A DNA stretch of 64,000 nucleotides from Lota lota (lineage: Eukaryota; Chordata; Actinopteri; Gadiformes; Lotidae): positions 336,001 through 400,000 of the forward strand of contig JACYXH010000115.1 of assembly GCA_026745465.1 (NCBI GenBank). Direction: 5' to 3'. The notes under the pieces were generated by a model that was not told the DNA's origin, made no database searches, and saw only the letters and a list, made by a program, of their open reading frames with translations. Shown piece by piece: positions 27,067 through 38,660 of this stretch. Made by a program: the position numbers and the translations under genes. How positions within the stretch are numbered: position 1 is the first letter of the stretch; every line of letters starts with the position of its first letter.

Positions 27067-28516
27067 ACTCGGCATCCACATGATTTGATATGAGCGTTTA
27101 CACCGGTAGAAATTGCATGCTTTTCTAAATGGGAAGATTGGATATTCATGCCGTGCTGTTTATAACGCAGCATAATTTTTGTGATGCAGATAACTCACCA
27201 ACTATATCTGCAGCCTTATTGGATCTGTGGCCCTGTGACCTTTCGGCAGCTCTCCACCCCTTCCGTGACCTCCCGTTTAATCCTCGCCAAACATAATCAC
27301 TCACTCTTTCCCTCTTTATTCTCCCTCTTCCCATCGCCCTTTGCTGTTATCCTTCTCTAAGGATGAGTCCTACAAATGGTCATTGATGTGCACAAACAGT
27401 GGCACGAGATCCCCAGGGAATGGGCTGTTTGGAACACGCACAATGCACGTACACATAATGCACAGAGACGTACACACATGTACACATGTGGAATATATTT
27501 TTTAATTAGGACCATACATATTATCCTAAAATAGAATTGAATGTAATCAGATACAACCTTTGTGTTACACAAAAACTAATTTCTATTTTCTGAGTTCTAA
27601 AGCTTGATTTTAAAACTAATTTGAACTAAAGTGAACTTCACATAAAAAATGTACACAACATTTTCCCTTTAATCCCAATAACAGGCTGTGATTTTAAAAG
27701 CATTTATACCACTCGTTCTCATTTCCCTTTTCTTCACACTGTGAGAAAGCATGCAGCCATATAAATAGTACTATTTATGTGGCTGTGTGCTATCGATGTG
27801 AACATAATAAAACATTTTATTGATAAAAAAGAACCATTTAAAATAATACCCCACCAACACACAAAACATGCATTCTTCCTCGCTTGCTTTTCCAGTCTAT
27901 TTGACACAAAATAGACACAGGGGGCACACTAACACACACACAAACACACACACTCACACACACTGCGCCAGGCTTACAGGCCTATAAATAGACACCCCCT
28001 GGCTAACCATTGTGCCCCCCCACCCCCTGCATGATACCCAGTGACACGGCTGACCCCACACTTGTACACACACGGTGCGATTGCTTGGTGAAATAAAGCT
28101 GTCAGGTGCAGAGTCTAAGTAAAAAACGACTCCCTCCTCAACACTGGCAGCTCCCTGCCTCTGACACCTCTGAGATATAGATATAAATTGGAAGCGGATT
28201 AGTTTTTTGATCTTAATTCAAGTTTTGACAAGATATAGGAAGCCATAATGTGCGTGTATTGGTATGTGGTTGTTTGTGTGTGTCTGCATGCTAGTGTGCA
28301 TGTTAATGTTTTTTTTTGTATACAAGGATCCCATATGTTATAACCTGTCATAACCAACTTTAGAAACTTATTTTTTTGCTTTCTTTGGTTATACATCGCT
28401 CATTGAATCAACACTAACTTAATTCAGTTAATTTAGTATTATCCTGTACACAAAGTCTACATTGCTCATTGTATCAACACTTATTAAATTAAATTTAATT
28501 AGTATTATCCTGTATG

Positions 28517-28703
28517 CAAAATCTCAGTGTCACTCGACACCTATTTTGTTTGACTCCCAGCCAAACGGTTCTGGGTTTCAACCCCAATGTCCGCACTCAA
28601 CCTGTAGACATCCTTTAGCAATATGCCTCACACCTGCATCACCTGCTCCATAATGGTATGTCTCCACAAAGTCCCTCTGAATTACAGCGTCTACTAAATG
28701 ACA
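28517..28703 (+). mobile_element. Diverged SINE copy
   Basis: gactcccagccaaacggttctgggtttcaacccc is split here as gactcccag, then ggttctgggtttcaacccca (B-box region). The tail is shortened to ctgaattacagcgtctactaaatgac. It is shorter and older than the 29.3-kb copy. Confidence 0.6.
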
Positions 28704-29043
28704 ATATGATACCATATGTGGCTGTGGTGCAAATGGTGATGGTTACGCTGGTGTGGATGCAGCTAAAGCTAGCTAACTTTCATGGTGGTTTGCCATGCTG
28801 GTCATTCCTTCTGACTCCGCGACCGCTTGCTAGGACTCCAGGGGCCCCCGTAGACGTCTGCCTGCGGGCTGGGCAAACAAAAGGGTTTTCAGTGACCGGC
28901 ATTTATTTAAGTCTATTTTAGTGTGTGTGGCTTTGTCTGTGTGATACATATTTCTGGGTGGTCTAAAGATGATATTGTTGACTACAAAACCATGTTTGAT
29001 TTTTAAAGTGATTAATTAAAATCGGTTGATTTGCTATTGGCAG

Positions 29044-29224
29044 AACGGTGCCAGTTTCAGGCCGTCCAGCTCGGGCACCAGTTCTCGCCCGGCGAGCTCG
29101 CCGTCTGGCCATGCCCCCACCCAGGACCACGAAGGGGTGGAGAAGGCGAGGGGCGAGGAGGGTAAAGAGGCGGATCCTACATGCACCCCTGTCAGCATCC
29201 TGCAGGAACAGGTCAGGTCCCCGG
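29044..29224 (+). CDS. Exon: serine/proline-rich cytoplasmic tail of the receptor
   Basis: This 181-base exon starts after ctattggcag in phase 0 and ends in phase 1 at a gtgagt donor. It encodes about 60 residues. An N-G-A-S-F-R-P start leads into a Ser/Pro/Arg-rich stretch (S-S-S-G-T-S-S-R-P-A-S-S-P-S-G), then an acidic-basic part (E-G-V-E-K-A-R-G-E-E-G-K-E), then P-T-C-T-P-V-S-I-L-Q-E-Q-V-R-S-P. There is no hydrophobic segment, so it continues an intracellular tail. The base composition is GC-rich (about 63%) in an AT-rich neighbourhood, as expected for a coding exon. Many Ser/Thr with nearby Arg or Pro suggest phosphorylation sites. A tRNA-derived SINE starts about 110 bases downstream in the following intron. 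The acceptor's pyrimidine tract is poor, which lowers confidence slightly. Confidence 0.7.
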
Positions 29225-29332
29225 GTGAGTCCCCACAATGCTTACAAACTCAAAATGGTGTGTGACATTTCCGGGACCCTTCTGACTGTAGAGTACATAA
29301 ACCGAAGACAAATGCAGAATAATGGATGCATA

Positions 29333-29550
29333 GGGAGGCAGTAGCTCAGGAGGTAGAGCGGGTTGACGTGTAACCGGAAGGTTGCTAGTTTGATCCCTGG
29401 CTCCTCCTAGCTGAGTGTCGAGGTGTCCCTGAGCAAGACACCTAACCCTAACTGCTCCTGACGAGCTGGCTGTCGCCGTGTGTGAATGTGTGTATGAATT
29501 GTTGTCAGTCGCTTTGGACGAAAGCGTCTGCTAAATGCCCCTAAATACAT
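29333..29550 (+). mobile_element. tRNA-derived SINE with L2/CR1-type tail
   Basis: The head is tRNA-like. An A box (tagctcaggaggtagagc) and, about 40 bases on, a B box (ttgctagtttgatccc) form an internal Pol III promoter. A body follows with ggtgtccctgagcaagacac and a tail with gtcgctttggacgaaagcgt ctgctaaatg. That tail is the well-known fish SINE/L2-type 3' end recognised by LINE reverse transcriptase. It sits in the intron just after the 29044-29224 exon. Confidence 0.85.
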
Positions 29551-30655
29551 TCATACAGTACATAAAGTACCAATGAAAAATCAAAACAATGGATATTTCT
29601 TCGATAAAGTCTAGCAAATCTCTACTGGTCTACCCTCACCCAGTACAAGTGTGCTGTTTATCAGTTGGCCAACTGTTAATGGGCCTTGGAAAACAAGCTC
29701 TGAATACTTGTTCAAGGGAATTCCAGTGGTATTCTATACCGTTTTAAATGCTTTTTTTATTGAATACAACTTATTTCCCTTCTAACATATATCGAGGACT
29801 CAAACTTAGGACCACCGCAGGCTCCACTGTTTTACACGAACTTCAGGCTTCGAGTGTACGCTACAGTTGTGTTTGCGGTAGAAGCAAGTGACATACTGGT
29901 TGCCAGAATAGCCTCGTTCAAAGTGCGACAAAACCTCCAGCCGTCCTAAAGAATATTGAAGGCTATGCATTATGTGGTCTTCCATTGAGTTCTGATTGTG
30001 ACATCTGGACACACATGAATTTGATTATATTTTTGTATCACATCCTTATTTGTTAGACAAGCAGCACCTGTGGTCTCTTTTAGTAAGTTTTCCAAAGAAA
30101 GAAACTTGCTAAAACGAGATTGTAAAATGAATGGTATTGCTTTTAAAAAGATGTAGATTGTCGATGAATGGTTACGTAATGCTAACTAGTCACAGCCTTG
30201 ATTTAAACTTTTTCATTGTGGGAAAGGTTTTGTTGATGTGGGCGCAGTGTGTGTTTGTGTGTGTTGAGAGTGTGATGTTGGTCATCATGGTTAACACAAT
30301 GTCTAAGAGTGGACAGACTTTTGGCCTTGTGTGAATATCGGTGTTAGCTGGCCAACACTTATATACGTTTGCTTTCTTTCTTTTCCATTTCAGCCCTCAT
30401 TTCTTTCTTTATTAATTAGTAATTATTTATTCATATTTTCTTTTAATTTGTTTTACGTTCTTTCCTAAAGTCATGCGACTTTTATTGAACAGATGTTATT
30501 AAGTAACATATCATTTTGTCAGTGTAGTGTATTTTGGTAATTGTTATACAGTTTTCCAAAATATATACAATTCCAAAGAAATGCATTTTCTTTGCATTCT
30601 AGCACTTATATTAAACCCGACCCCAAAAACACACACTAACCCCCCACACATGCAT

Positions 30656-30657
<2 letters not shown>

Positions 30658-30722
<65 letters not shown>
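30658..30722. repeat. (CA)n just upstream of a receptor exon
   Basis: About 65 bases of CA end 26 bases before the acceptor at 30748. Confidence 0.95.
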
Positions 30723-30724
<2 letters not shown>

Positions 30725-30748
30725 ACCCCCCACCTCCACCTCTAACAG

Positions 30749-30802
30749 GGATTTCAGATGGCACATTCGATACGGCCCCTGTGTTCTCTAACTCATCTGA
30801 AG
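30749..30802 (+). CDS. Exon: receptor tail, phase 1-1
   Basis: A 54-base exon follows cacctctaacag and ends at a gtaaac donor. Entering in phase 1 it joins the 29044-29224 exon exactly (G + GG gives Gly) and reads G-I-S-D-G-T-F-D-T-A-P-V-F-S-N-S-S-E, leaving phase 1. The other two entry phases were not needed because the incoming phase fits. The codons look coding, and the peptide is hydrophilic with a possible S-N-S-S-E phospho-acceptor cluster. The upstream intron ends in a 65-base CA microsatellite just before the pyrimidine tract, so CA length could affect splicing, as known for other CA repeats near splice sites. It is unclear which exon comes next: 30973-30992, 38331 and 40644 are candidates. 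Confidence 0.7.
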
Positions 30803-30972
30803 GTAAACCTGCAAGGCATTACTCGGCCAAACAGGGAGCAGCAACCCACGGCATGTTGAGTCAAATCAGACACCGGGCGAGCGACGTCTCCCCTCACCGC
30901 TGACACTAACCAGACCCACCGCTTGGATCCAATCCAGCACCCTGACCTGCACTGCACTCCCGCTCTGCTCAG

Positions 30973-30992
30973 AGATGGCTTTGGTGTTCCAG
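30973..30992 (+). CDS. Possible 20-base microexon of the receptor tail
   Basis: A pyrimidine-rich tract (gcactcccgctctgctcag) is followed by 20 bases and then a gtgggg donor. Entered in phase 1 it would read E-M-A-L-V-F-Q and leave phase 0, which suits the later candidate exons that are open only in phase 0. The intron before it would be about 170 bases. The short length, the weak donor and the 34-G run directly after it make it doubtful. Confidence 0.25.
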
Positions 30993-31005
30993 GTGGGGGT
31001 GGGGT

Positions 31006-31039
<34 letters not shown>
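31006..31039. repeat. 34-G homopolymer
   Basis: Uninterrupted G run, preceded by gggggtggggt. Confidence 0.9.
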
Positions 31040-31041
<2 letters not shown>

Positions 31042-31419
31042 GGAGGCAACAGTTGGAGAACAGAGATGAGGGTGGAGGGGGGGCTGGGTGTTCGGATCAT
31101 CATCGTGTGTAACTTAAAACGGCTTTGGGGTGGCTCGCTCTTATCGGTTTATATGCGATTGGTGGTTACACACACGCACTCTTGTTTGATTGAGGTTCAT
31201 CTTTTTTTAATTAAATTACAAAGGGATTTATTTAAATGATTTAACTACGTTATAAATTAATTCATAAACGGGTTCAAGTGATGTCATTTAATAAATACAT
31301 ATACAAAAGCTCAAAAACATGTGAAAACCTATAATAATACTTCTACTAGTAATCCTATTAGTAATAATCCGTTATATGCTTGTTTAAACAAACGACCCTC
31401 CTTGCATACCTCTGTAAAT

Positions 31420-31740
31420 ACTGCTTGAGTCATGCTTTATGAACAGCGTGATAATGATGTTCACATTTGAGCGGCACCGTGCGTGCCGCTGTGTGTTATT
31501 GCTCTTTGTTGCAGCCAGCGGAAGGTGATTTACAGAGGTTTTCTTTAGCCGCGCTGCTTTGCATGCTCTCTGACACCATTACCGCCGCCTTCATCGACGC
31601 TGAGCGGTCGTTAAATCTCAAATGCTGCGGCAGCATGTTGCGCCCGCTCCGCTAAATCCTCCGTCACGAGCAGGCGAATCAAATATTGTTTCAGACCGAG
31701 TGCAGAGTGCAGGACGTAATTGTAAAGCAGTGTTACTCAG
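31420..31740. promoter_or_regulatory. Candidate conserved element
   Basis: CG-containing, non-repetitive text. A good acceptor (ctctttgttgcag, 31514) is followed by 46 open codons to TAA, but no donor and no recognisable protein, so I prefer a noncoding element. Confidence 0.3.
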
Positions 31741-31744
31741 CTCA

Positions 31745-33155
31745 TTGGCACCCTCCATCCCTCCTTCCACCTCCTCCCTTTCCCTCCACCCTCCATCCCT
31801 CGTCCCATTCATTCAGTCCATCAGCTTCCGACTCATTCGCCACATGCAAATGCGCTGGGCTCCGCTAGATTGATTGTCGAGAGAATAGTGCGTATAGTGC
31901 TCTACTGCTGACGATCTACTACTGTACACATCACGACTACTGTACACGGTGGCTCAAACCTGCTCACACAGGTGCATATCTTCATCTGATGTTGCATTCA
32001 AATGAGCCCTGTAAACCTGTAGCCTGTTATCTCAGTATTGTGAGCAGTGATTGGATGGTGTTTTTTGGTTTGATTGGCAGCTGTTGTGTTTGAACAAGCA
32101 TTTAGATAGTTATGTAAATGGTTATATTTGGTTATTCTTGTATTTGTCAAAACTAAATTTTCTGTCATAGAGTGCTCGTATGTGCATGACTTAAAAAAGT
32201 ATGATCTAAATGACTCGTTTTTACCTACGAATAGTGTCAATTAGATTTGAACGGAAATAATGGTAATGATGAATTTGGTTTGATCAATCCAGTTTCTATA
32301 TAATGTTTCCAAATGTCCTTAGCAACAAGATAAAAATTATTAAATGCATTGCGGGCAGCTCTACCAATCTTTTCAAATTCAACACACGGGTTTTAAGTGA
32401 CAATGCATTATTTATATATTCTTATATATTATATATTATATATTCTTATATATTATATAAGGACCAAAGAAAATGTCATTAGATTTTTTTATTCTGTGCA
32501 AGTGAAAGTTAATTTCTTTCTTCTTGAAGTATTTCTTTGAGGAAGAAAAACTAACTAGACAAAGCATACTCTACATAGACAGAGCGTGACCAGAATCCCT
32601 TGCAGTTGTTTGGTGACACCTTTTATTTAGTCTTCCATTGAATCTCCTGCCACGTGCCACACACACAACAATGGTCTTTTCTTTACACAACACAAAGCGA
32701 ATCCCACTAGCGAGCGAGTATTGCATTTTCCCGTTGAGGTTGTCGTCAACATCCACTGCGACATCTCCTGCCAATGGCGGGCGCTTGCACAAACGCAGGT
32801 CACCATATTGCAGCGGAGGAGATACATTTTAACCTTTGATGTATTCAGATCTTTCTTTAAGTTTAAGCCAAGAGGCTCCTGTTTACTCCTATAGGCCTAT
32901 TTGACCCAATTGGCTCATGTCAAGGTCCCATTTGGACGATCCAGGGGGATAAAGGTTCTTAGGTGCTGCTACTGCTCCAGAATGGCTGCATGAAGGAAGG
33001 CTGGGGGGGGGGGGGGGGCAGGGGGTGTAATTGAAAGGCAAAATGGGGAATGGGCAGTTATTGGGTCGCGTGTACACGCCAAGTGTCGCCTTCGTAATGA
33101 GACGGAATCGCACAATGGGCTGGGTTGAAGGTCGCTGGGTCTGTTAAGCGAGTGG
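31745..33155. other. Noncoding with an ambiguous minus-strand open frame
   Basis: The frame at 32571-32830 (minus) is discussed in the findings. The rest is AT-rich, including TATATATTCT-type repeats at 32411-32460 and a 16-G run near 33003. Confidence 0.5.
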
Positions 33156-33158
33156 CGT

Positions 33159-33189
33159 GGGGGGGGGGGGGGGGGGGGGGGCAGCAGTA

Positions 33190-33256
<67 letters not shown>

Positions 33257-33258
33257 CA
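33159..33258. repeat. Poly-G run followed by (CA)n
   Basis: About 22 G, then a CA array with ta breaks. Confidence 0.9.
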
Positions 33259-33702
33259 TGCAGCACACCTCCGTCTGTGGTGGTTAACCGCACTCTAAGA
33301 ATGAAGACTTCCTTGTGTGTTCAATGTGTCATGAATGTAGGGCATCCAATGAACTAGTAAGAGTTGGAGTTGGAAAGAGATGTATGGTTGGGTTGGTGGA
33401 TGGATGGATAGAAGGATAGATGGATTGATTAATTGGTAGATAGATACTGTAGATGGAAAGAGATTAATAAATGGATAATGCATGCACACATATACATCCA
33501 TGTATGCATGTATATTGGACTTGGAACAGGGAAACACAAGTTTATAGAGTTCTCTCATGTTTCACTCTGCCCCAGCACTCGGGGCATCCCCCTGTTTCCT
33601 TCCTACTTAACTTGGGGGTCCATGGAGCCATGTGCCTGCGGTCCTCGTGACATCTGACTCCTCACCGCCTGCACCTCCTCTCCTCTCCCATGTGTTCCTC
33701 AG

Positions 33703-33981
33703 CAGCACTGCCAGCAATTACAGAGGGGGGGCCTTCCAGATAAAATGGAGCGCCGTGCCTCCACCTCCTCAGATTCCACAGAGATCTGGCGCTCGTACAG
33801 CCACAGGGTTGAAACCCCGTCCTCTGACTCTTTACCCCCCCCCCCCCCCACCATCTGTGGGGGGGTACCCGCCTTACATGCTCCCCTTTTCCTCATTCTG
33901 AGCTCCCCTTCCGAGGTCCCCCTCGCGCCCCACCCCGGCTCCGTCTTTCCCCCATCCAAGCTCACCTTCACCCCCATCTGA
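33703..33981 (+). CDS. Possible terminal tail exon (Ser/Pro-rich), uncertain
   Basis: After the acceptor catgtgttcctcag the phase-0 frame is open to a TGA at 33979-33981, about 92 codons. It begins Q-H-C-Q-Q-L-Q-R-G-G and includes M-E-R-R-A-S-T-S-S-D-S-T-E-I-W-R-S-Y-S-H, a plausible PKA-type R-R-A-S site, then a run of five prolines from a poly-C tract. Another frame is also long and open because the stretch is C-rich and poor in stops, so open length is weak evidence. If real, it would be an alternative receptor C-terminus. Confidence 0.2.
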   Translation, partial: QHCQQLQRGGLPDKMERRASTSSDSTEIWRSYSHRVETPSSDSLPPPPPTICGGVPALHAPLFLILSSPSEVPLAPHPGSVFPPSKLTFTPI

Positions 33982-35764
33982 GTCAACCCCCCCCCCCCAC
34001 CCTGTCTGGCCCATTTAGTCCTGATTCATTGACATGTCACAGACGGTTCTTTCCTGCTGCGTGTCAAGAGGTACGAGCAGCAGGAGCGACGATGTCGTCA
34101 TGCAGCCCATCTCATCTGGTCTCATCCGGTAGATTCCACCAAAGTGCATGAGACGCATCCTGCAAGGAGTCGCCCTCTCTGGGGGGGGTTGTCATGTGAC
34201 GTGCAGTTCCCCTCATACGGCACATATATGCCAATTTCAATAAGGATAATGTATGAGCAGTACTAGTGCAGTCCTTTCGTAAAAAAATGAACAAATTTAG
34301 GTATAGTTTTTGCCTATAGTACGCTAACTTTGTTGTAACGATGCGTCATAAACACAAAGAAAATAAGTAACCAAAATGTCTCACTGCTGTAATCGTTCCT
34401 TTTGTAGACATTAACCAGGAACAAGGCATTTGGAAGTGTTATGAAGAATTGGGAATTCCAATACAATTTATTGACAGTTCATTGTGCATTGGGTTAAATT
34501 GTGCACAAATCTAAAATGGCCTATGCTAAGGTCGACCCGTAATGCTCTGGTTACAATAAAAAACGATTAGAAATTCTGCTGGCTATTTCTGAGTTGAGTT
34601 TTCATAGTTCCATCTGGTTGGAAACAAATGTATTTAAAGCAAAAAGGGGATTGAAGTAATGTTTATCCCAGCAAGCCTGTGTCATAACAGGGTTTGTGGT
34701 TTCAATTAGAGGCAGCTAAACACTGCAGCAGCTGGACAGGGCTGCTGTCCACAGACAGCAGGCAGGTTGTGAGATTAAAAAGGATGAGGATGAGGAGGAT
34801 GACGCCAATGAAGTTGTTGCATTGGGGATTGACATCACGCTGATAATTACCCTGGCAGAATTACAGACACCACCACGCGCAAGCTGTGTGGGTGTGTGTG
34901 AGAGAGAGTGGTGCGTGGCCCCTGAGTAGTGGCTTGTGTTTAACGTCTTCCTGATGCAAAGTGATGTGCACTAATTCTACATCTGTTCAAACCAAACAGG
35001 GCTTGAAAGTTCAGCCAGCAAGAGGGGGGAAAAAAGGCGAGTTCTTTACAACTCCTCTTCCTCCCTGCTCTCCCCGGGCGCGTTTCATGCATCTCTCCTG
35101 CATCCTTGTTGCGTATTGAAGTGATTGACAAAAATGTAGACACGACCTTGGTGGTTTTGTGTGGTGTTATGAATGTGTGTGAGTGAGTGTGTTCATAGAT
35201 GTGTGTGCGTGTGAGTTTGTGTGTCCATGCATACCTGAGTGAACGTGTGTGTGTGTGTGTGTGTGAGAGAGAGTTTAGATGTATGTCTGTTGTGTGGATA
35301 CATGCATGTGTATATGTGTGTATACCTGTGCGTGTTTGTAACTGTGTATGTACATGAATGAATATATGTGCGTTTGTGTGAGTGTGTCCATACATGCTTA
35401 TGTTTGTTTGTGTGTATGTGCGTGTCTGTACATAAGTGTGTGTCTGTGTGCATGTATATATATGTATCTATATATGTGTGTTTGCTTGTGTGCTTATGTA
35501 TATACTATGCGTTGGTGTCTATGTGTAAGCTTATATACGCGTTTGCAGATATATATATATATAGTGTGTATGTGTGTGGAGGTTGGACTCGTCAGCTTGG
35601 CTGTGCAGTGCATCCGTGACCTTGAACATTGGGCCCTTGTCAGGCGTAGTGAAGCTTTGAGGACTTGATTGTAGTCTCTCAGTGTAAATACCCAAACAAA
35701 CAGGCCGTGCTGGAAATGTGCTATCGGTTTGCCCTGTATTTACATTCCCTATCACACTCCTTCT

Positions 35765-35765
<1 letters not shown>
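33982..35765. other. Noncoding unique and GT-rich DNA
   Basis: No exon supported. Degenerate GTGT/GTAT text at 35170-35580, with a short ATAT run at 35550-35562. Confidence 0.5.
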
Positions 35766-35767
<2 letters not shown>

Positions 35768-35833
<66 letters not shown>

Positions 35834-35851
35834 CTCTCTCTCTCCTCTCTC

Positions 35852-35885
<34 letters not shown>

Positions 35886-35965
35886 CTCGCTCTCGCTCTC
35901 TCTCTCTCACTCACTCACTCACTCACTCACTCACTCACTCACTCACTCACTCACTCACTCACTCA
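35768..35965. repeat. Compound (CT)n then (ACTC)n array
   Basis: CT to 35907 with gct and cgct breaks, then about 14 units of ACTC to 35964. The sharp switch suggests the tetramer grew from a mutated CT unit. Confidence 0.9.
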
Positions 35966-36959
35966 AGTGCATGGATTCAGTCACAGGTTCTGCCAAACTT
36001 CCTCTCGCTCTCTCATCCTGTCATTTAGTCGTTCTCTCCTCCATCTTGTCTTTTCCTAGTCAATCCTTCCTCCATCCCTCCTTCCCCTCTGCCGTTTGAG
36101 TGACGGCTGGAATATTCTGTGGCTCCCAACCATCTTGGCTAAATCAGAACCAGAGGCGTTTTTCGAGTCAGTGCAAACACAGCTCGTGTGGGGGGAATCC
36201 AAACCACTCTGTAGAGTTTGTTTCTAAACGCTCAGAGCAGCCCCCCCCCCCCCCGTTACCCATCCCTCCCTCAACCCACCACCCCCAGTGTGCCTAGCAG
36301 CCCGAATTCATCACATCCAAACGAGAATAGTCGAGGGCGGTTCTGGGTCTGAAAAGATGAAATATCGAGCCCATTTGGTTGTTTGTAAAGGTGCCCTAAG
36401 TACGACTGTTTATGCATATGCACCCAGCCGCATCACTGCCAACCCCCCCCCACCCCCACTCCCCACTCCCCAGGCAAATTTGTTTTCCCCCCTTCGTCTT
36501 GTTCTGCACACCTACACCACGCCACACCAGTGCCCAGAACAGGCAGGTCCCGGGCCACACGCGTCGAGTCATAATTCAAACAAACAACAAAGCGTGCGGT
36601 GGTATCAACGGTAGCGGCTCATTGTCAGGTATAACAAATGGAGGAAGGGGACGGAGCTGAATTTGTATCTGCTTACGGAGGGTTGACTGCATTATACATA
36701 CTGTGGCCACTGCTCAGCGCGCAGTAATAGGCTCTGTGATGGATGGCCCCGGGCGCCGGCAAGGGCTTCCTGTTTTCTCCCTAGGGTTATTCATCTGTTT
36801 ATCTGCTTTATTTATGTATTCCGTCACCCAGATAGAACCCTGCAGTACTGGGGTTGACTCAGGTAGTCAGGATGCGTTTACCTGTTTAGAGTTGAGTGGA
36901 ACTACTGTGCTGCTGCAGTACTTTGAACCGCTGCAGGTTAACTGTCATGTACGTGTTTA

Positions 36960-37220
36960 GATGAGATGGTATGGGATAAGATATGATGAGATGAATTGTT
37001 GTTGAGATGAGGTAGGATACGATCAGATGCAAATATTAAGAGTTATAACTGCAAGTTTAGTGGATCTACTGAGACTACTGTGAGGAAATCTCAACAAATC
37101 ATGAAACTTGTTGACGAAATCTCATCTGTTGAGATGAGATTTGTATCTCATCTCAACAACAGATGAGACAACATGTCCCAACAGATGATAACTTATCTTA
37201 ACCTATCATACCATCTCATC
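36960..37220. repeat. 260-bp nested palindrome
   Basis: The outer arms gatgagatggtatg (36960-36973) and its exact inverse (37207-37220), the middle arms gttgttgagatgag (36998-37011) and inverse (37147-37160), and a central pair of overlapping perfect palindromes (37117-37142, 37127-37158) are all built from the same GATGAGAT-like words. It may be a MITE or a foldback element. Confidence 0.85.
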
Positions 37221-37833
37221 CCATCATAATAGTAGACAACCCTTAAACTGCAGAGATAGTGCGGCAGTACTTGCAGATATAACTCCTGATATTTGTATCT
37301 GATTGTATCCTACCTCACTCGAACACCCTGGGTATAAGTTATTAGTTTATACTTTAGATAATTTATAAAGATTAAAATAGTATAAAATACATAAATGGAA
37401 ATATGCAATATTTATTAAAGAAATATACATTTTCAATTCCAGCTAATTTAGGATATATTTGAAGGCAAATCCCTACTGCTACAAAAAAATGGGCTACAAA
37501 GATAAAATAATAATTTGTGTTCCATATAAACCAAATACCAAAACCATCAACCTAACAGGGCAAACAAATATTTTACTATTGAAACCGGCTTGAGAACATA
37601 TTCCACTGGTGAATTCTCCCAGGACTTGTGACTTGAGAGTTTACTGAGGGGCCTAGGGACCTAGCCCGGATCACAGACAGCCATCAGCCGCCTGGTCCTT
37701 ATCTTTAACCCCTTTGGTCCTTATCTTTATCCCTGCCACACTCCCCAATCAAGGGAGTCACTCAGGGACTGAACCCCCCCCATTCCAACCCACCCCCCAC
37801 AACCACACTGCTCCAACATGAGGAATGGGGGCT

Positions 37834-37866
<33 letters not shown>

Positions 37867-38330
37867 ACTAGATTAGGAAATGATAGCTCTTTGTAGAAAT
37901 CACATTTTTCACTTTTTCACTCACTTGAGCTGTCGAATCAGTTCGTTTTATAATGTTGGTTTGTAATAGTATTAGTATTAGTAGTAGTTAGTGAGACATA
38001 AAATGGCTTTATCTGTTTAACATTTTTTGGGGGAAACGTGTGATGCCATTAAAAGCGAGATGAATGAGTCATCCCCATCTATATTTCAAAATGTCAATAC
38101 AAAACCAAAGAAATCGACATGCATGAAAAACCACTTTTGTCATGATTTCCAGTTTGCTTGTATTCATACGTACGCTCCTTCTCTCACACGTGTTGTAGGG
38201 TAATGTATTTGCTTGTAGCCATTTACTATCTACCTGTACATTTGCTCATGACCAATGTCCAAATAGGACCGCAGTCTTATTACTAACCTACTGTCTACTA
38301 CTCCCCTTCCCACCTCCACCTCCATCCCAG
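37221..38330. other. Noncoding, with a 32-G homopolymer
   Basis: AT-rich DNA. The G run is at 37834-37865. No exon. Confidence 0.6.
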
Positions 38331-38405
38331 TCACCTGACCCTCTGACACCACCCTCTGTGGAGCACCATGTATCCGTCCCCGTAATCAAGTGTCCCCAAC
38401 ACTAG
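38331..38405 (+). CDS. Possible receptor tail exon or C-terminus
   Basis: A near-ideal 30-base pyrimidine tract (ctccccttcccacctccacc onward, ending cccag) precedes this stretch. Only phase 0 is open: it reads S-P-D-P-L-T-P-P-S-V-E-H-H-V-S-V-P and then either splices at 38382 (gtaatc, weak because of the C before it) or continues V-I-K-C-P-Q-H to a TAG at 38403-38405. Phases 1 and 2 hit stops within a few codons. The composition matches the Ser/Pro-rich tail exons upstream. The incoming phase agrees with 30973-30992 if that microexon is used. Confidence 0.35.
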   Translation, partial: SPDPLTPPSVEHHVSVPVIKCPQH

Positions 38406-38421
38406 ACCCTCATATCTCAGG

Positions 38422-38477
<56 letters not shown>

Positions 38478-38615
38478 TTTGCGTGTGCATGTGTGCATGC
38501 TAGATATATGGGGGACTGTGGTTGTGTGTGGCTGGGTTGGAGAGGGAGCCAAAGGGGAATTGGGGGTAGGTGTGGAGGGGTTGTGAGGGTAAGGTATAAG
38601 GGTTGGGTGCGAGGG

Positions 38616-38660
<45 letters not shown>
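38422..38660. repeat. Two (GT)n arrays with G-rich spacer
   Basis: 38422-38474 and 38620-38656, with gggttggg-type text between and after. Confidence 0.9.

Larger units (their letters stand above)
24571..29043 (+). other. Receptor intron
   Basis: It contains CA arrays at 25221-25270, 25388-25410, 25546-25606 and 25759-25790, two old SINEs, and a C-rich stretch near 26090-26110. No exon seen. Confidence 0.6.

Noticed and set aside
31515..31655. 46 open codons after a good acceptor
   Set aside because: No donor, no poly(A) signal near the stop, no recognisable protein; kept as a candidate noncoding element.
34041..34070. Possible 28-base exon between cag and gtacga
   Set aside because: Acceptor has no pyrimidine tract and the length shifts the frame.
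36703..36960. 85-codon plus frame with a hydrophobic stretch
   Set aside because: No splice sites or start context; probably chance in unique DNA beside the palindrome.
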